Origin: Thermoflavifilum aggregans
GTDB lineage: Bacteria > Bacteroidota > Bacteroidia > Chitinophagales > Chitinophagaceae
NCBI RefSeq assembly: GCF_002797735.1
Contig: NZ_PGFG01000001.1
Span: 1,178,001 to 1,242,000 of the forward strand
Direction: 5' to 3'
Length of the DNA stretch: 64,000 nucleotides
Positions 45,574 to 54,209 of the stretch are shown here, in pieces. How positions within the stretch are numbered: the first letter of the stretch is position 1; each line of letters starts with the position of its first letter. Both the position numbers and the translations under genes were made by a program. The notes beneath the pieces are model-generated. The model saw nothing but the letters and a program-made list of their open reading frames with translations, was not told the origin of the DNA and made no database searches.

Positions 45574-46539
45574 TTACTGTTGATTTAATTCCTGCAATGA
45601 GGATTGAATCGTTTGTTCCGGCAATGGTACATAGCCTGCCGACTTCACATATGATTGTCCGTACGTAAGTATCCATTTCAGGAATTCAACTACATCTGGA
45701 TTATCGGGTTTCCCTTTTGCAATGAAATACAAGGGTCTGGCAGGAGGAGAAGGATATTTTCCATTTGAAATAGCCTGAAGTACATGATCAAAGCTATCAT
45801 AAAAGTTTTCATCAGCATCAATTTTCCCATTGTTGTTGATATCAATGGGAATAACTTCCAGGCCCTCTCTTTTTTTCCCCGTCTGCAGATCATAGATATA
45901 GATAGCATTGTTGAATCCTACACCATATTCATCTTTTAAGACAGCATCTGCCAATCCCGGATCACCATAAATACCTGTACCTTTCAGATTTTCTTGTTTC
46001 ACACCCAGATATTTTGCCCATGTTTCAGCTGCACCAGAAGCATCGGAACGGGTATATACATGAACTGGAACTGAAACGGGTGTATCAATTACTGATTGCC
46101 AGATAAGAGTACCATTGCTTAGAAAAATCCGCTGAAATTGTGCTTTTGTTAATCCTTTTTGCTGAATATAATGTACCAATGGATTTTTGGCGTTTATCGT
46201 CGGCAACACAGCATCTTTTGCAACCGCTACTTTCCAAATCCCTTTGGCGGATTCTTCAGGTGTAAGTTCACGGGAGAACATGCCTAAATCGTCAGCACCT
46301 GTAAGTACGTCCGTCAAACCTTTTCCGGCTCCTCCGGCAGAAATATCGAACTGAATGGCTGGATGTGTTTTTTTATACTCTTCAGCCCATTTTACTGCAA
46401 GCGGATACAATGCAAAAGCACCTGAGATGCGAATGTGATGAGTGCTGCTTTGCCGGCATCCTGATTGCAGGATGGAAAATGCAAATAATGTAATAATGAT
46501 TGAAGTAATCCTGTACATATGAGAAAGTTTTAGGTGCAT
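45574..46539 (-). CDS. pstS: Phosphate-binding lipoprotein PstS
   Basis: 321 residues. Signal peptide with lipobox LQSGC (Cys28). The periplasmic phosphate-binding fold begins HIRISGAFALYPLAVKWAEEY; ISAGGAGKGLTDVLTG is the phosphate-binding loop region, and YTRSDASGAAETWAKYLG the second conserved site with Arg-Ser-Asp-x-Ser-Gly. Delivers phosphate to PstCA. Encoded immediately before pstC (one base apart) and 18 bases after the DUF2490 gene. Confidence 0.94.
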   Translation of the reverse strand: MHLKLSHMYRITSIIITLFAFSILQSGCRQSSTHHIRISGAFALYPLAVKWAEEYKKTHPAIQFDISAGGAGKGLTDVLTGADDLGMFSRELTPEESAKGIWKVAVAKDAVLPTINAKNPLVHYIQQKGLTKAQFQRIFLSNGTLIWQSVIDTPVSVPVHVYTRSDASGAAETWAKYLGVKQENLKGTGIYGDPGLADAVLKDEYGVGFNNAIYIYDLQTGKKREGLEVIPIDINNNGKIDADENFYDSFDHVLQAISNGKYPSPPARPLYFIAKGKPDNPDVVEFLKWILTYGQSYVKSAGYVPLPEQTIQSSLQELNQQ

Positions 46540-46557
46540 GAATGAAAATTTCTTATT

Positions 46558-47301
46558 TCAGAATTTCAACCGATGATAAAGAGTGAATCGGATATTATCC
46601 CGGTTGTAGTATTGATTGCCTGAACTCCTTTGCTGGAACCAGTTCAGATATCCCAGTTCCAACTGCACATTTGGAGAAATACCATAATTCAGACCTGCAT
46701 AAATCCGATTCTGATCAAATGAATTATACACAATCTGGTGCCCGAAATTGAACATGATTTCATCTGCTAATTTGGCTGTTAATCTTCCCGCAGGTTGAGG
46801 TTTATTGATAATAGGATAGGAGAGTTGCAATTGGTAACGAAATCGAAAATTAAAGCTGTAACCAGGCGTAAGCTCACTTCCTGAGCTGTGATGAATCCAT
46901 CGTTCTTCGAGCCGGTATCTGTGATCAATGGTTAATTTCCTGATATTTTGTCTGTAATCTAATTCCTGATGAGGTCTGAGTTCTGGCACTGTTACGGACG
47001 AGGATTTTTCCGGGTCGGCCGGATTGGTAGTCAGATAATACGTGAACCCTGCTGCTGCTTGCCAGCCTGCACCAAGGTTGTATAACACATTGATTCGTGG
47101 TAAAACCCAGTATAGCTGACGATTGTGTGTAAAATATCGCCTGTCTTCAACTTCCAGTGTCAGCGTCCAATCAGGTGATAATACATATTGCCCGTAATAC
47201 CGGATCCAATATAACTGCTGATGGGTAATTTGCTTTTGCGCATATCCTATGCTGCTGATGAAAATCTGCGCGATAAGAGTATAAAAAAAACTGCGTTTCA
47301 T
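46558..47301 (-). CDS. DUF2490 family outer-membrane beta-barrel protein
   Basis: 247 residues. Signal peptide 1-21 (IAQIFISSIGYAQ), then alternating hydrophobic/polar strands ending in an aromatic residue, LYHRLKF, typical for BamA-recognised barrels. Segments such as YWIRYYGQYVLSPDWTLTLEVEDRRYF and NRIYAGLNYGISPNVQLELGYLNWF match DUF2490. It is the first gene of the pst operon and could form a porin or an accessory outer-membrane component for phosphate uptake, but this is inferred from position alone. Confidence 0.87.
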   Translation of the reverse strand: MKRSFFYTLIAQIFISSIGYAQKQITHQQLYWIRYYGQYVLSPDWTLTLEVEDRRYFTHNRQLYWVLPRINVLYNLGAGWQAAAGFTYYLTTNPADPEKSSSVTVPELRPHQELDYRQNIRKLTIDHRYRLEERWIHHSSGSELTPGYSFNFRFRYQLQLSYPIINKPQPAGRLTAKLADEIMFNFGHQIVYNSFDQNRIYAGLNYGISPNVQLELGYLNWFQQRSSGNQYYNRDNIRFTLYHRLKF

Positions 47302-47401
47302 ATTTTTAAAGTTTACTAATCCTATATATTTAGTAGAATATTACGATAAAAATTTTGCTTTTCTGAGAGATATTATGAGTAATTAAGAATTTAGAAATAA
47401 G

Positions 47402-47425
47402 GTTGTCCCCTCGACAGGGGACAAC
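47402..47425 (-). promoter_or_regulatory. Perfect 10-bp hairpin in pst operon leader
   Basis: GTTGTCCCCT, loop CGAC, AGGGGACAAC: ten perfect base pairs with a tetraloop. On the minus strand it is followed by CTTATTTCT, a moderately U-rich tail, so it could act as an attenuator about 100 bases before the DUF2490 start. A weaker TGGGT/ACCCA hairpin (47436-47454) precedes it in the transcript. Confidence 0.6.
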
Positions 47426-47583
47426 GATGCACAGTTGGGTACTCCTTTAACCCACTACCAGAAAACTTAATAGTATGGATGTTCATCATTTTACTTTTTT
47501 ATTTTATGAAAGCAGGAATAGATGTATAACCTGTCTTTTATGTGTTACCAGATAATTAAATCATGTTGTTTCAAATTACTCTA

Positions 47584-47615
47584 CAAAAATAGTAGAATTT
47601 ATATAGAATTTCCAA
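47584..47615 (-). promoter_or_regulatory. Candidate promoter of DUF2490-pst operon
   Basis: Reverse strand has TTG (47615-47613), 21 bases, then TATTTTTG (47591-47584), matching TAnnTTTG. It would begin transcription near 47577 and give a leader of about 275 bases. The area is AT-rich, so chance is not excluded. Confidence 0.45.
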
Positions 47616-47649
47616 AAAAATTTTGAGAAATTTTTTTTCTATTTCATCT

Positions 47650-47704
47650 CAAAAAAAAGAACCCACCCGAAAGCCACGATGGGAGGCAATTTCGGGGAGT
47701 TCTT
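47650..47704 (-). terminator. Rho-independent terminator of SDR gene
   Basis: Minus strand: AAGAAC and CCCGAAA pair with TTTCGGG and GTTCTT (13 bp with a small internal loop), then eight T residues. It begins 10 bases after the SDR stop codon. Confidence 0.85.
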
Positions 47705-47713
47705 TGCAAAGAT

Positions 47714-48415
47714 TTATTTTACAGGAGGTTTTGTAGGTCTGATTTCTATCTTGCTGGGCAGGGCACGTGGATGCATTTGCAGCAAATCATAGATCAGTTC
47801 GCCAATATCTTCGGGCTGAATTTTCCAGCTATCTGCTTCGGAAGGTACATGGTTGTTGAAATAGCTGGCCACTGAGCCGGGCATAATGGTAGTTACGCGC
47901 ACATCATATTGCCTCAGATCCAGCATCAGCGCCTGAGTGAACCCCACCACTGCAAATTTGCTGGCATTGTAGGCTGTGCCCTGAGGCATAAAATTGGTAC
48001 CTGCTAGGCTTGCGATGGTGAAGATATAGCCCTTGCTCTTTTTGATTGCTTCAACGGATGCACGAACGCTGTTGTACACCCCATTCAGATTGGTATCAAT
48101 GGTTTCGTGCCAGAGTTCGGGTGTCATTTGCTCGAAAGGCGCAAAATGTCCTACTCCGGCGTTGGCTACCAGCACGTCGAGCCTGCCCCACTGGTTCAGA
48201 ATTGTCTGTACAGCCTGCTGTTCATCACTCAGATTTCGCACATCCGATTGCAGCGGAAGCACCCGATCTGTATTTCCCAGTTCGCGGGCAGCCTGCTGGG
48301 CCGATTCCAGCCTACGGCTGCTGATGGCTACTCGATATCCTTTTTGCAACAGATACGCAGCAACTCCTTTTCCGATTCCTTTGCTGCCACCGGTAATGTA
48401 AACAACCTGATCCAT
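47714..48415 (-). CDS. Short-chain dehydrogenase/reductase
   Basis: 233 residues, classical SDR. TGGSKGIG (8-15) binds the NADP(H) cofactor (an Arg pair at 34-35, SSRR, favours NADPH), NAG at 85-87, and the catalytic Ser136, Tyr149 and Lys153 (YNASK). PGSVASYF follows as in the family. It oxidises or reduces an alcohol or ketone, with no clue to the substrate. Monocistronic, with its own terminator, divergent from the GH2 gene. Confidence 0.93.
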   Translation of the reverse strand: MDQVVYITGGSKGIGKGVAAYLLQKGYRVAISSRRLESAQQAARELGNTDRVLPLQSDVRNLSDEQQAVQTILNQWGRLDVLVANAGVGHFAPFEQMTPELWHETIDTNLNGVYNSVRASVEAIKKSKGYIFTIASLAGTNFMPQGTAYNASKFAVVGFTQALMLDLRQYDVRVTTIMPGSVASYFNNHVPSEADSWKIQPEDIGELIYDLLQMHPRALPSKIEIRPTKPPVK

Positions 48416-48521
48416 AGTTATTGATTTTGTTCAAAGTTCTTAATTTCCTGAGCTTATTCTATCAGGGAATTGTAAAGGCTCTATCCGCATCCGGAAAAAT
48501 TTTTTACAATCGTTTGCTTAA

Positions 48522-48529
48522 TAGTTTTG
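48522..48529 (+). promoter_or_regulatory. Candidate -7 element (TAGTTTTG) for GH2-symporter operon
   Basis: TAGTTTTG fits TAnnTTTG, 75 bases before the GH2 start. No clear -33 TTG. Confidence 0.4.
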
Positions 48530-48603
48530 TAACTTTCTGATCTTTTTCTAATTTTCCACGCCGTTTTTCAAAAGTTTTGTTTATTCGTTAAACCATTTCA
48601 ATC

Positions 48604-51027
48604 ATGCCGCCTGTCATAAAATTTGTTTTATCAACAATTATTTTTTCATTCTCACTGTTTTATATAAATGTATCTTTTGCGCAATCCGCACGTGTGAAAG
48701 AGAATTTTGATTCCCAGTGGCGTTTTCATTTGGGAGATCCGGTTGGGGCCGATCAGCCCGGATATGATGATCACAGCTGGCGGTTGTTGAATCTGCCGCA
48801 TGATTGGAGTATTGAAGGTACATTCAGTCGGGATAATCCGGCCACTCCGGGTGGTGGAGCATTGCCCGGTGGCGTAGGCTGGTATCGGAAAACCTTTACG
48901 GTTTCTGAAGCTGATCGGGGAAAGCTGTTTTTCATTGATTTTGATGGGGTGTATATGGACAGCCGGGTATGGATCAACGGGCATTACCTGGGAGAACGGC
49001 CTTACGGATACAGCTCGTTTGAATATGAGCTCACGCCCTATCTGCATTTTGGTGGAAAAAATGTGATTGCCGTGCGGGTCGACAATTCCCATCAACCCAA
49101 TTCTCGATGGTATTCCGGTTCCGGCATTTACCGGCATGTATGGCTGAAGAAAACGGCGCGTTGCTATGTGGATCACTGGGGTGTTTATATAACCACTCCC
49201 CATATCACAACAGATGCTGCATCTGTGCGGGTGCAAACCACTATCCGCAACCGGCTGGGAGGCAACCATAGCCTACAGCTGCAAACCCGGATTGAAGACG
49301 CCTCCGGAAAAACCGTGGCCGAAAACAGCACGCCTCTGCGTGCAGGAACCGATTCTCTTACCATGGCTCAGCAGCTTCAGGTGCATAATCCTCACCTGTG
49401 GTCGACCGAAGATCCTTATTTGTATCGGGTTGTAAGCCGGATTGTAGTGGATGGAAAAACCGAAGATGAGGTGATCACGCCGCTGGGTATCCGTTATTTT
49501 CATTTTGACCCGCAGACCGGATTTTCCCTGAATGGAAAACCTATGAAAATCTGGGGTGTATGCGATCATCATGATCTTGGTTGCCTGGGGGCAGCTCTCA
49601 ATAACCGGGCATTGGAGCGGCAGTTGCAGATGCTGAAAGATATGGGGGTCAACGGCTTTCGCACTTCCCATAATCCGCCTGCTCCCGAACTGCTCGATTT
49701 GTGTGACCGCATGGGCATTCTGGTTATGGATGAGGCATTTGATTGCTGGAAGCGGGGCAAAAATCCGTATGATTATCATGTGTACTGGGATCAATGGCAT
49801 CGCCGAGACCTGGAAGATATGATCAGGCGCGACCGCAACCATCCCAGCGTAATCATCTGGAGCATTGGCAATGAAATTCCTGATCAGTGGGATTCTGCCG
49901 GAGCCGATATTGACCGTGAGCTAGCGGGCATTGTCAGAAGCCTGGATACAACCCGACCCATTACTTCTGCCATGAATGATCCGGAGTCTCCCAGAAACAG
50001 CATTGCCCACAGCGGAGCACTGGATCTGATCGGGTACAATTATGATGTGGGAGCCTATGACCATTTTGCCGAAAATTTCCCTGGTATGCCTTTCATCGCC
50101 ACGGAAACCACTTCTGCTCTGGAAACACGAGGACATTATGATATGCCATCTGATAGCATTCGGGTGTGGCCTCCCCGTGGCAATAGTCATGAAAAAATGA
50201 ATTCGGACTATACCTGCTCGGCTTACGATAATTGCCGCACGCCCTGGGGCAATCTGCACGAAGATGCTTTGCGGACCATTATGGATCATCCGTTTGCCTC
50301 CGGTATGTTTATCTGGACGGGATGGGATTACCTGGGTGAGCCTACACCTTATCCATGGCCAGCCAGAAGCTCGTATTTCGGAATTATTGATCTGGCGGGC
50401 TTCCCCAAAGATATTTACTACATGTATCAAAGCGTGTGGACAAACGACACGGTGCTGCATATTTTCCCGCATTGGAACTGGAAGCCCGGCGATACGGTGG
50501 ATGTATGGGCATTTTACAACCATGCCGATGAGGTCGAACTTTTCCTGAATGGTAAGTCGTTGGGTAAAAGACATAAAGAGCCCAGCCAGTTTCATGTAAT
50601 GTGGCGCGTGGCTTATGAACCGGGAGAACTGAAAGCCGTTTCCTATCATGACGGGCAGATCGTAAAAACAGCTGTGGTGCGCACAGCTGGCGCTCCTTAC
50701 CGGATTGAACTGATTCCTGATCGTAGAGAGATTCATGCTGATGGGCGCGATCTGTCGTTTGTAACCGTAAAGGTGGTAGATCAGCATGGAACGCTGGTGC
50801 CCGATGCTGATCAGCTGATTCACTTTGATGTGCAAGGTGCCGGATTCATTGCCGGAACAGACAATGGAAATGAAATTGATCATACCTCCTTCCTGTCACA
50901 CGACCGTCGTGCTTTCAACGGACTGGCTCTGGTAGTGGTGCAATCGGACGGGAAAAAGGGAACTATTCAGGTGAAAGCCACTGCAGAGGGCTTGCAGCCA
51001 GCATCAGTCAACCTAAGGGCACAATAA
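48604..51027 (+). CDS. Glycoside hydrolase family 2 (beta-galactosidase-like), exported
   Basis: 807 residues with a signal peptide (about 1-26, ending SFAQ). Sugar-binding jelly-roll domain (about 35-190; LPHDWSIEG, GVGWYRKTF, RVWINGHYLG), Ig-like domain (about 195-300), TIM barrel from about 305 with acid/base Glu424 in SIGNEIPDQW and nucleophile Glu501 in IATETTS, then DUF4982-like and C-terminal Ig-type domains (about 620-805). This arrangement occurs in Bacteroidota beta-galactosidases and related beta-glycosidases; exact specificity unknown. Followed 55 bases later by a sodium:solute symporter that may import the released sugar. Confidence 0.94.
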   Translation: MPPVIKFVLSTIIFSFSLFYINVSFAQSARVKENFDSQWRFHLGDPVGADQPGYDDHSWRLLNLPHDWSIEGTFSRDNPATPGGGALPGGVGWYRKTFTVSEADRGKLFFIDFDGVYMDSRVWINGHYLGERPYGYSSFEYELTPYLHFGGKNVIAVRVDNSHQPNSRWYSGSGIYRHVWLKKTARCYVDHWGVYITTPHITTDAASVRVQTTIRNRLGGNHSLQLQTRIEDASGKTVAENSTPLRAGTDSLTMAQQLQVHNPHLWSTEDPYLYRVVSRIVVDGKTEDEVITPLGIRYFHFDPQTGFSLNGKPMKIWGVCDHHDLGCLGAALNNRALERQLQMLKDMGVNGFRTSHNPPAPELLDLCDRMGILVMDEAFDCWKRGKNPYDYHVYWDQWHRRDLEDMIRRDRNHPSVIIWSIGNEIPDQWDSAGADIDRELAGIVRSLDTTRPITSAMNDPESPRNSIAHSGALDLIGYNYDVGAYDHFAENFPGMPFIATETTSALETRGHYDMPSDSIRVWPPRGNSHEKMNSDYTCSAYDNCRTPWGNLHEDALRTIMDHPFASGMFIWTGWDYLGEPTPYPWPARSSYFGIIDLAGFPKDIYYMYQSVWTNDTVLHIFPHWNWKPGDTVDVWAFYNHADEVELFLNGKSLGKRHKEPSQFHVMWRVAYEPGELKAVSYHDGQIVKTAVVRTAGAPYRIELIPDRREIHADGRDLSFVTVKVVDQHGTLVPDADQLIHFDVQGAGFIAGTDNGNEIDHTSFLSHDRRAFNGLALVVVQSDGKKGTIQVKATAEGLQPASVNLRAQ

Positions 51028-51082
51028 AGGAAAAATCATGTGTAACCATAACCATCGCATATTTTTAATTATCCACTACTAA

Positions 51083-52825
51083 ATGTGTACGTTTATGATT
51101 CAGCTTTGTTCATGCGTTCCTGCAGTTTTGCTTGCTTCTTCCAGTATCATCAGTCTGGGCTGGGCCGATGTGCTAATCATCGTGATTTATTTCGCCATGG
51201 TGCTTGGCATTGGTTATTACCTGTCGCGATTCACCAAAACCGGTGATGATTTTTTTCTGGCCGGACGTAAGATGACCATGTGGATTGCCGGGTTGGCCTT
51301 TATTTCAGCCAATCTGGGATCATTGGAGCTCATGGGGTGGGCTGCTTCGGCTTATCAGTATGGTATTTTGGCTGCCCACTGGTATTGGATCGGAGCTATT
51401 CCCGCCATGTTGTTTCTGGGCATTGTGATGATGCCATTTTATTATATTTCCCGGACCCATTCGGTTCCCGGATATCTGAAACTGCGTTTCGGTGAGAGTT
51501 CGCGTATGCTGGCAGCTATTTCATTTGCCTTCATGACCATTCTAATGAGTGGGGTGAATATGTTTTCTATGGCATTGGTGATGAAGGTGATCATTGGCTG
51601 GGATATCAATTTCAGCATCTGGGTTTCTTCCATCACGGTATTGGTTTATGTGGCGCTGGGCGGCTTGCTATCGGCTATGTTTAATGAAGTGGTACAGTTT
51701 GTCCTGATCTGGGCCGGGGCGCTGCTGATTCCTATCATCGGTCTGATGGAAGTGGGAGGGTGGAAAGGCGTGATTGCCAGAATCCATGAAAACTTTCCGC
51801 ATGGCGATTATACCCATTTGTGGAGTACGCTCGGACATTTCCGGGATAATCCGATGGGCATCAACTGGGTAGGCATTGTATTCGGACTGGGCTTTATTAT
51901 TTCATTCGGATACTGGACGACCGATTTTCTGGTGGTGCAGCGGGTACTTTCCGCAAAGGATCTGCGTTCGGCCAAGATGTCGCCCATCATTGGAGCCGCA
52001 TTCAAAATGTTGGTTCCCTTTATCGTCATATTGCCCGGATTGATTGGGTTGGCCGTGATGCCCGGTTTGGTGGGGCAGGATCAGGCAGCTGCGTCAGGTG
52101 CAGCTAGTTATAATGAAATTCTGCCTTTGATGATGGCGCGTTATTTGGGTCCGGGACTGCTGGGATTGGGTATTACTGCACTGATTGCCGGTTTCATGTC
52201 GGGCATGGCAGGCAATATCACAGCATTTTCCACGGTTTGGACCTATGATATTTACAAGCCGATTCACCTGGCCCTGACTGGAAAAGAGGTGGATGACAAG
52301 CATTATGTGAGTATGGGACGCTGGGCTACTATTGTGGGGATATTCGTAAGCATTGGTACTGCTTATCTGGTGGAACATGCAGCCAGTATCATGGATTATG
52401 TACAGGCACTTTTCAGCTTTTTCATTGCACCATTGTACGGCACGGTTATTTTGGGGATGCTATGGAAACGCGCTACTCCGGCAGGTGGTTTCTGGGGATT
52501 GTTGGCCGGCACCCTGTCGTCTATTGGCATGTGGGCCTGGGTGCGGCTGGATCCGCGTGCATTGAGCATCATTGCCGGATCACCCGATGCCAAGGCCATG
52601 GCCGAAGATATGTATCGTGCTCTGTGGTCGTGGCTGATTTGCGTGGCGGTGACCGTGTTGGTCAGCCTGGCTACCCGTCCAAAGCCGGAAGCCGAGCTGG
52701 TAGGATTGGTACGTGGATGCACCGAAATTCCTTCAGAAGGCCATCTGCCATTGGTGAAGCGGCCTATTTTCTGGGCAGGCGTGGTATTTGCCGCTTTCCT
52801 TGTTTTGCAAATCATTTTCTGGTAA
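51083..52825 (+). CDS. Sodium:solute symporter (SSS family), probable sugar transporter
   Basis: 580 residues with about 14 transmembrane helices. Characteristic SSS segments: VIYFAMVLGIGYYLSRF, DDFFLAGRKMTMWIAGLAFI, ANLGSLELMGWAASAY, and PGLVGQDQAA/LPLMMARYLGPGLLGLG with GFMSGMAGNITAFSTVWTYD in the sodium-site helix. Sequence type resembles the SGLT-like sugar symporters of Bacteroidota. Met at 51095 is an alternative start. It is flanked by the GH2 gene and a 79-residue two-helix protein (16 bases downstream), forming a compact sugar-use operon. Confidence 0.92.
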   Translation: MCTFMIQLCSCVPAVLLASSSIISLGWADVLIIVIYFAMVLGIGYYLSRFTKTGDDFFLAGRKMTMWIAGLAFISANLGSLELMGWAASAYQYGILAAHWYWIGAIPAMLFLGIVMMPFYYISRTHSVPGYLKLRFGESSRMLAAISFAFMTILMSGVNMFSMALVMKVIIGWDINFSIWVSSITVLVYVALGGLLSAMFNEVVQFVLIWAGALLIPIIGLMEVGGWKGVIARIHENFPHGDYTHLWSTLGHFRDNPMGINWVGIVFGLGFIISFGYWTTDFLVVQRVLSAKDLRSAKMSPIIGAAFKMLVPFIVILPGLIGLAVMPGLVGQDQAAASGAASYNEILPLMMARYLGPGLLGLGITALIAGFMSGMAGNITAFSTVWTYDIYKPIHLALTGKEVDDKHYVSMGRWATIVGIFVSIGTAYLVEHAASIMDYVQALFSFFIAPLYGTVILGMLWKRATPAGGFWGLLAGTLSSIGMWAWVRLDPRALSIIAGSPDAKAMAEDMYRALWSWLICVAVTVLVSLATRPKPEAELVGLVRGCTEIPSEGHLPLVKRPIFWAGVVFAAFLVLQIIFW

Positions 52826-52841
52826 ATAAAATCTTTTCATC

Positions 52842-53081
52842 ATGCATGAAGATCATTGTATTTCCATCTGGTTTTTTATCGGTTCGTTGCTCACCGTATA
52901 TGGATTCATTATTGTGATTGCTAGTTTACCCGCTGTATTCTCAGCGGCGGCCCAGCCGCATGTGGTGCTGGCTCAATTACACGCAGGATTATGGTGGGGA
53001 GCTGCTTTGCTGTTACTGGGGATTTTTTATGTGATTACCTATTGGCCGGCTAAAAAAGATCAGCAGCATTCCGAATCCTGA
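52842..53081 (+). CDS. Small two-helix membrane protein in symporter operon
   Basis: 79 residues. Two hydrophobic helices (about 9-33, ISIWFFIGSLLTVYGFIIVI, and 47-68, HAGLWWGAALLLLGIFYVI) separated by a short loop with HVVLAQLH; the ends are polar (MHEDHC, KKDQQHSES). The start is 16 bases after the symporter stop. Not recognised as a named family. The layout recalls YjcH (DUF485) beside the acetate symporter ActP, another small membrane protein next to an SSS transporter, though sequence similarity is not evident. Probably an accessory subunit or stabiliser. Confidence 0.78.
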   Translation: MHEDHCISIWFFIGSLLTVYGFIIVIASLPAVFSAAAQPHVVLAQLHAGLWWGAALLLLGIFYVITYWPAKKDQQHSES

Positions 53082-53163
53082 GCACGTTATCTTTTGGGGC
53101 TCTGGAATTCACACAGAGGGGATATGCGCATGGTAAACTATATTTGCCTGATAAATCAATTCC

Positions 53164-53502
53164 ATGCGCACTGTTATCCTGCTGATTTGCTCCAACACGT
53201 TCATGACTATAGCCTGGTACTGGCATATTGGTTCCCATAAGCTCGAGCAAATTCCCCTCTGGAAGGTGATTCTGATCAGCTGGTCGATAGCTCTTTTAGA
53301 ATACTGCTTTCAGGTGCCGGCCAACCGGTTTGGAGCACTGGAAGGATGGACGGGCTATCAGCTGAAAATCGTACAGGAAGTTATTACGCTGGCAGTCTTT
53401 GTCATTTTTGCCACCCTTTACCTGAAGGAACCGTTGCGCTGGAATTATCTGATTTCCTTTCTTTTGATGATCGGAGCCGTATATTTCGTGTTTAAACGTT
53501 GA
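53164..53502 (+). CDS. DMT family protein (DUF486)
   Basis: 112 residues with four predicted helices. TNTFMTIAWYWHIG-type start (SNTFMTIAWYWHIGSHK), SWSIALLEYCFQVPANR and TGYQLKIVQEVITLAVFVIFATLYL, with a final LLMIGAVYFVFKR, are characteristic of DUF486, a short relative of the drug/metabolite transporter fold. The family probably dimerises, as small multidrug resistance proteins do, but no substrate is known. It has 82 bases before it and no clear operon partner. Confidence 0.92.
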   Translation: MRTVILLICSNTFMTIAWYWHIGSHKLEQIPLWKVILISWSIALLEYCFQVPANRFGALEGWTGYQLKIVQEVITLAVFVIFATLYLKEPLRWNYLISFLLMIGAVYFVFKR

Positions 53503-53563
53503 TAATTTTTGCAGAATGCAAATTTCATCCTAACTTTTAGCGGGTAACTCCTTATTCCCACCT

Positions 53564-54163
53564 ATGAAGGTAGATGAACAGCAGTGCAGGCAGTGGCTAA
53601 AGGATATGGCCGATGGGCATGAAGATGCGTATCGAGATTTATTCTTTCATGTGTATACCCCGCTATATCGGTTTGCTTTGTCTATTATCAAGTCGCACGA
53701 GGCCGCCGAAGAGATCGTCTTGGATGTATTATTGAAGGTCTGGCAACAACATAAACGATTGGCTCAGATCGAGCAGATCCGGCTGTACCTGTATGTGGCC
53801 ATCAAGAATACGGCTTTGAATTACCAGGCAAAAGCCAGTAAAAACCTGCTGGAAAGGCTGGAAGATCATCCAGTGGAATGGCCCGCAACTTCGGCCGGCC
53901 CGGAAGAATTGTTTTTAACCGCAGAAATGCAACGTCGTATCCAGCTGGCTGTTCAACAATTACCTCCCCGTTGTCGGGTCATCTACCAGTTGATTCGAGA
54001 ATATGGCCTGAAACACAAGGAAGTGGCGGAACTGTTAGGGCTTTCCCAGAAAACCGTCGAAGCCCAGATGGGCATTGCCTTGAAAAAAATTGCTGAAACG
54101 CTTGCTCCACAGATGGATCGCCCGATCAAACCCGAAGCTAGGCATAAGTTTCCTGAAGAGTGA
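53564..54163 (+). CDS. ECF-type RNA polymerase sigma-70 factor
   Basis: 199 residues. Region 2 (about 22-90; YRDLFFHVYTPLYRFALSII and EEIVLDVLLKVWQ) and region 4 (about 127-180; LPPRCRVIYQLIREYGLKHKE and LGLSQKTVEAQMGIALKKI) without region 3, as in ECF sigma factors of Bacteroidota. The usual partners, a FecR-type anti-sigma factor and SusC/SusD genes, are missing; a PAS-LuxR regulator follows after 46 bases. The signal and regulon are therefore unknown. Confidence 0.93.
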   Translation: MKVDEQQCRQWLKDMADGHEDAYRDLFFHVYTPLYRFALSIIKSHEAAEEIVLDVLLKVWQQHKRLAQIEQIRLYLYVAIKNTALNYQAKASKNLLERLEDHPVEWPATSAGPEELFLTAEMQRRIQLAVQQLPPRCRVIYQLIREYGLKHKEVAELLGLSQKTVEAQMGIALKKIAETLAPQMDRPIKPEARHKFPEE

Positions 54164-54209
54164 ATAACCGGCCCGTGTAGTATGGTTTTTTGAACCTAAA
54201 TCGATTCAA

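Larger units (their letters stand above)
47302..47713. other. 412-bp intergenic region: pst leader, promoter candidate and SDR terminator
   Basis: From right to left on the minus strand this holds the terminator of the SDR gene (47650-47704), a promoter-like pair (47584-47615), and a leader of about 275 bases with two hairpins before the DUF2490 start at 47301. TAGTAGAAT occurs twice (47331 and 47590). A 26-codon ATG frame at 47476 on the plus strand lacks support. Confidence 0.6.

Noticed and set aside
47402-47425. Perfect inverted repeat as an insertion-sequence end or CRISPR repeat
   Set aside because: Only one copy in the window, no transposase, no spacers and no target-site duplication seen.
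47476-47556. 26-codon ATG frame in the pst upstream region
   Set aside because: No promoter on that strand, Cys/Phe-rich random-like composition, opposite to the proposed leader.
49921-50883. 320-codon minus-strand frame over the GH2 gene
   Set aside because: Antisense to the GH2 catalytic and C-terminal domains; no recognisable protein.
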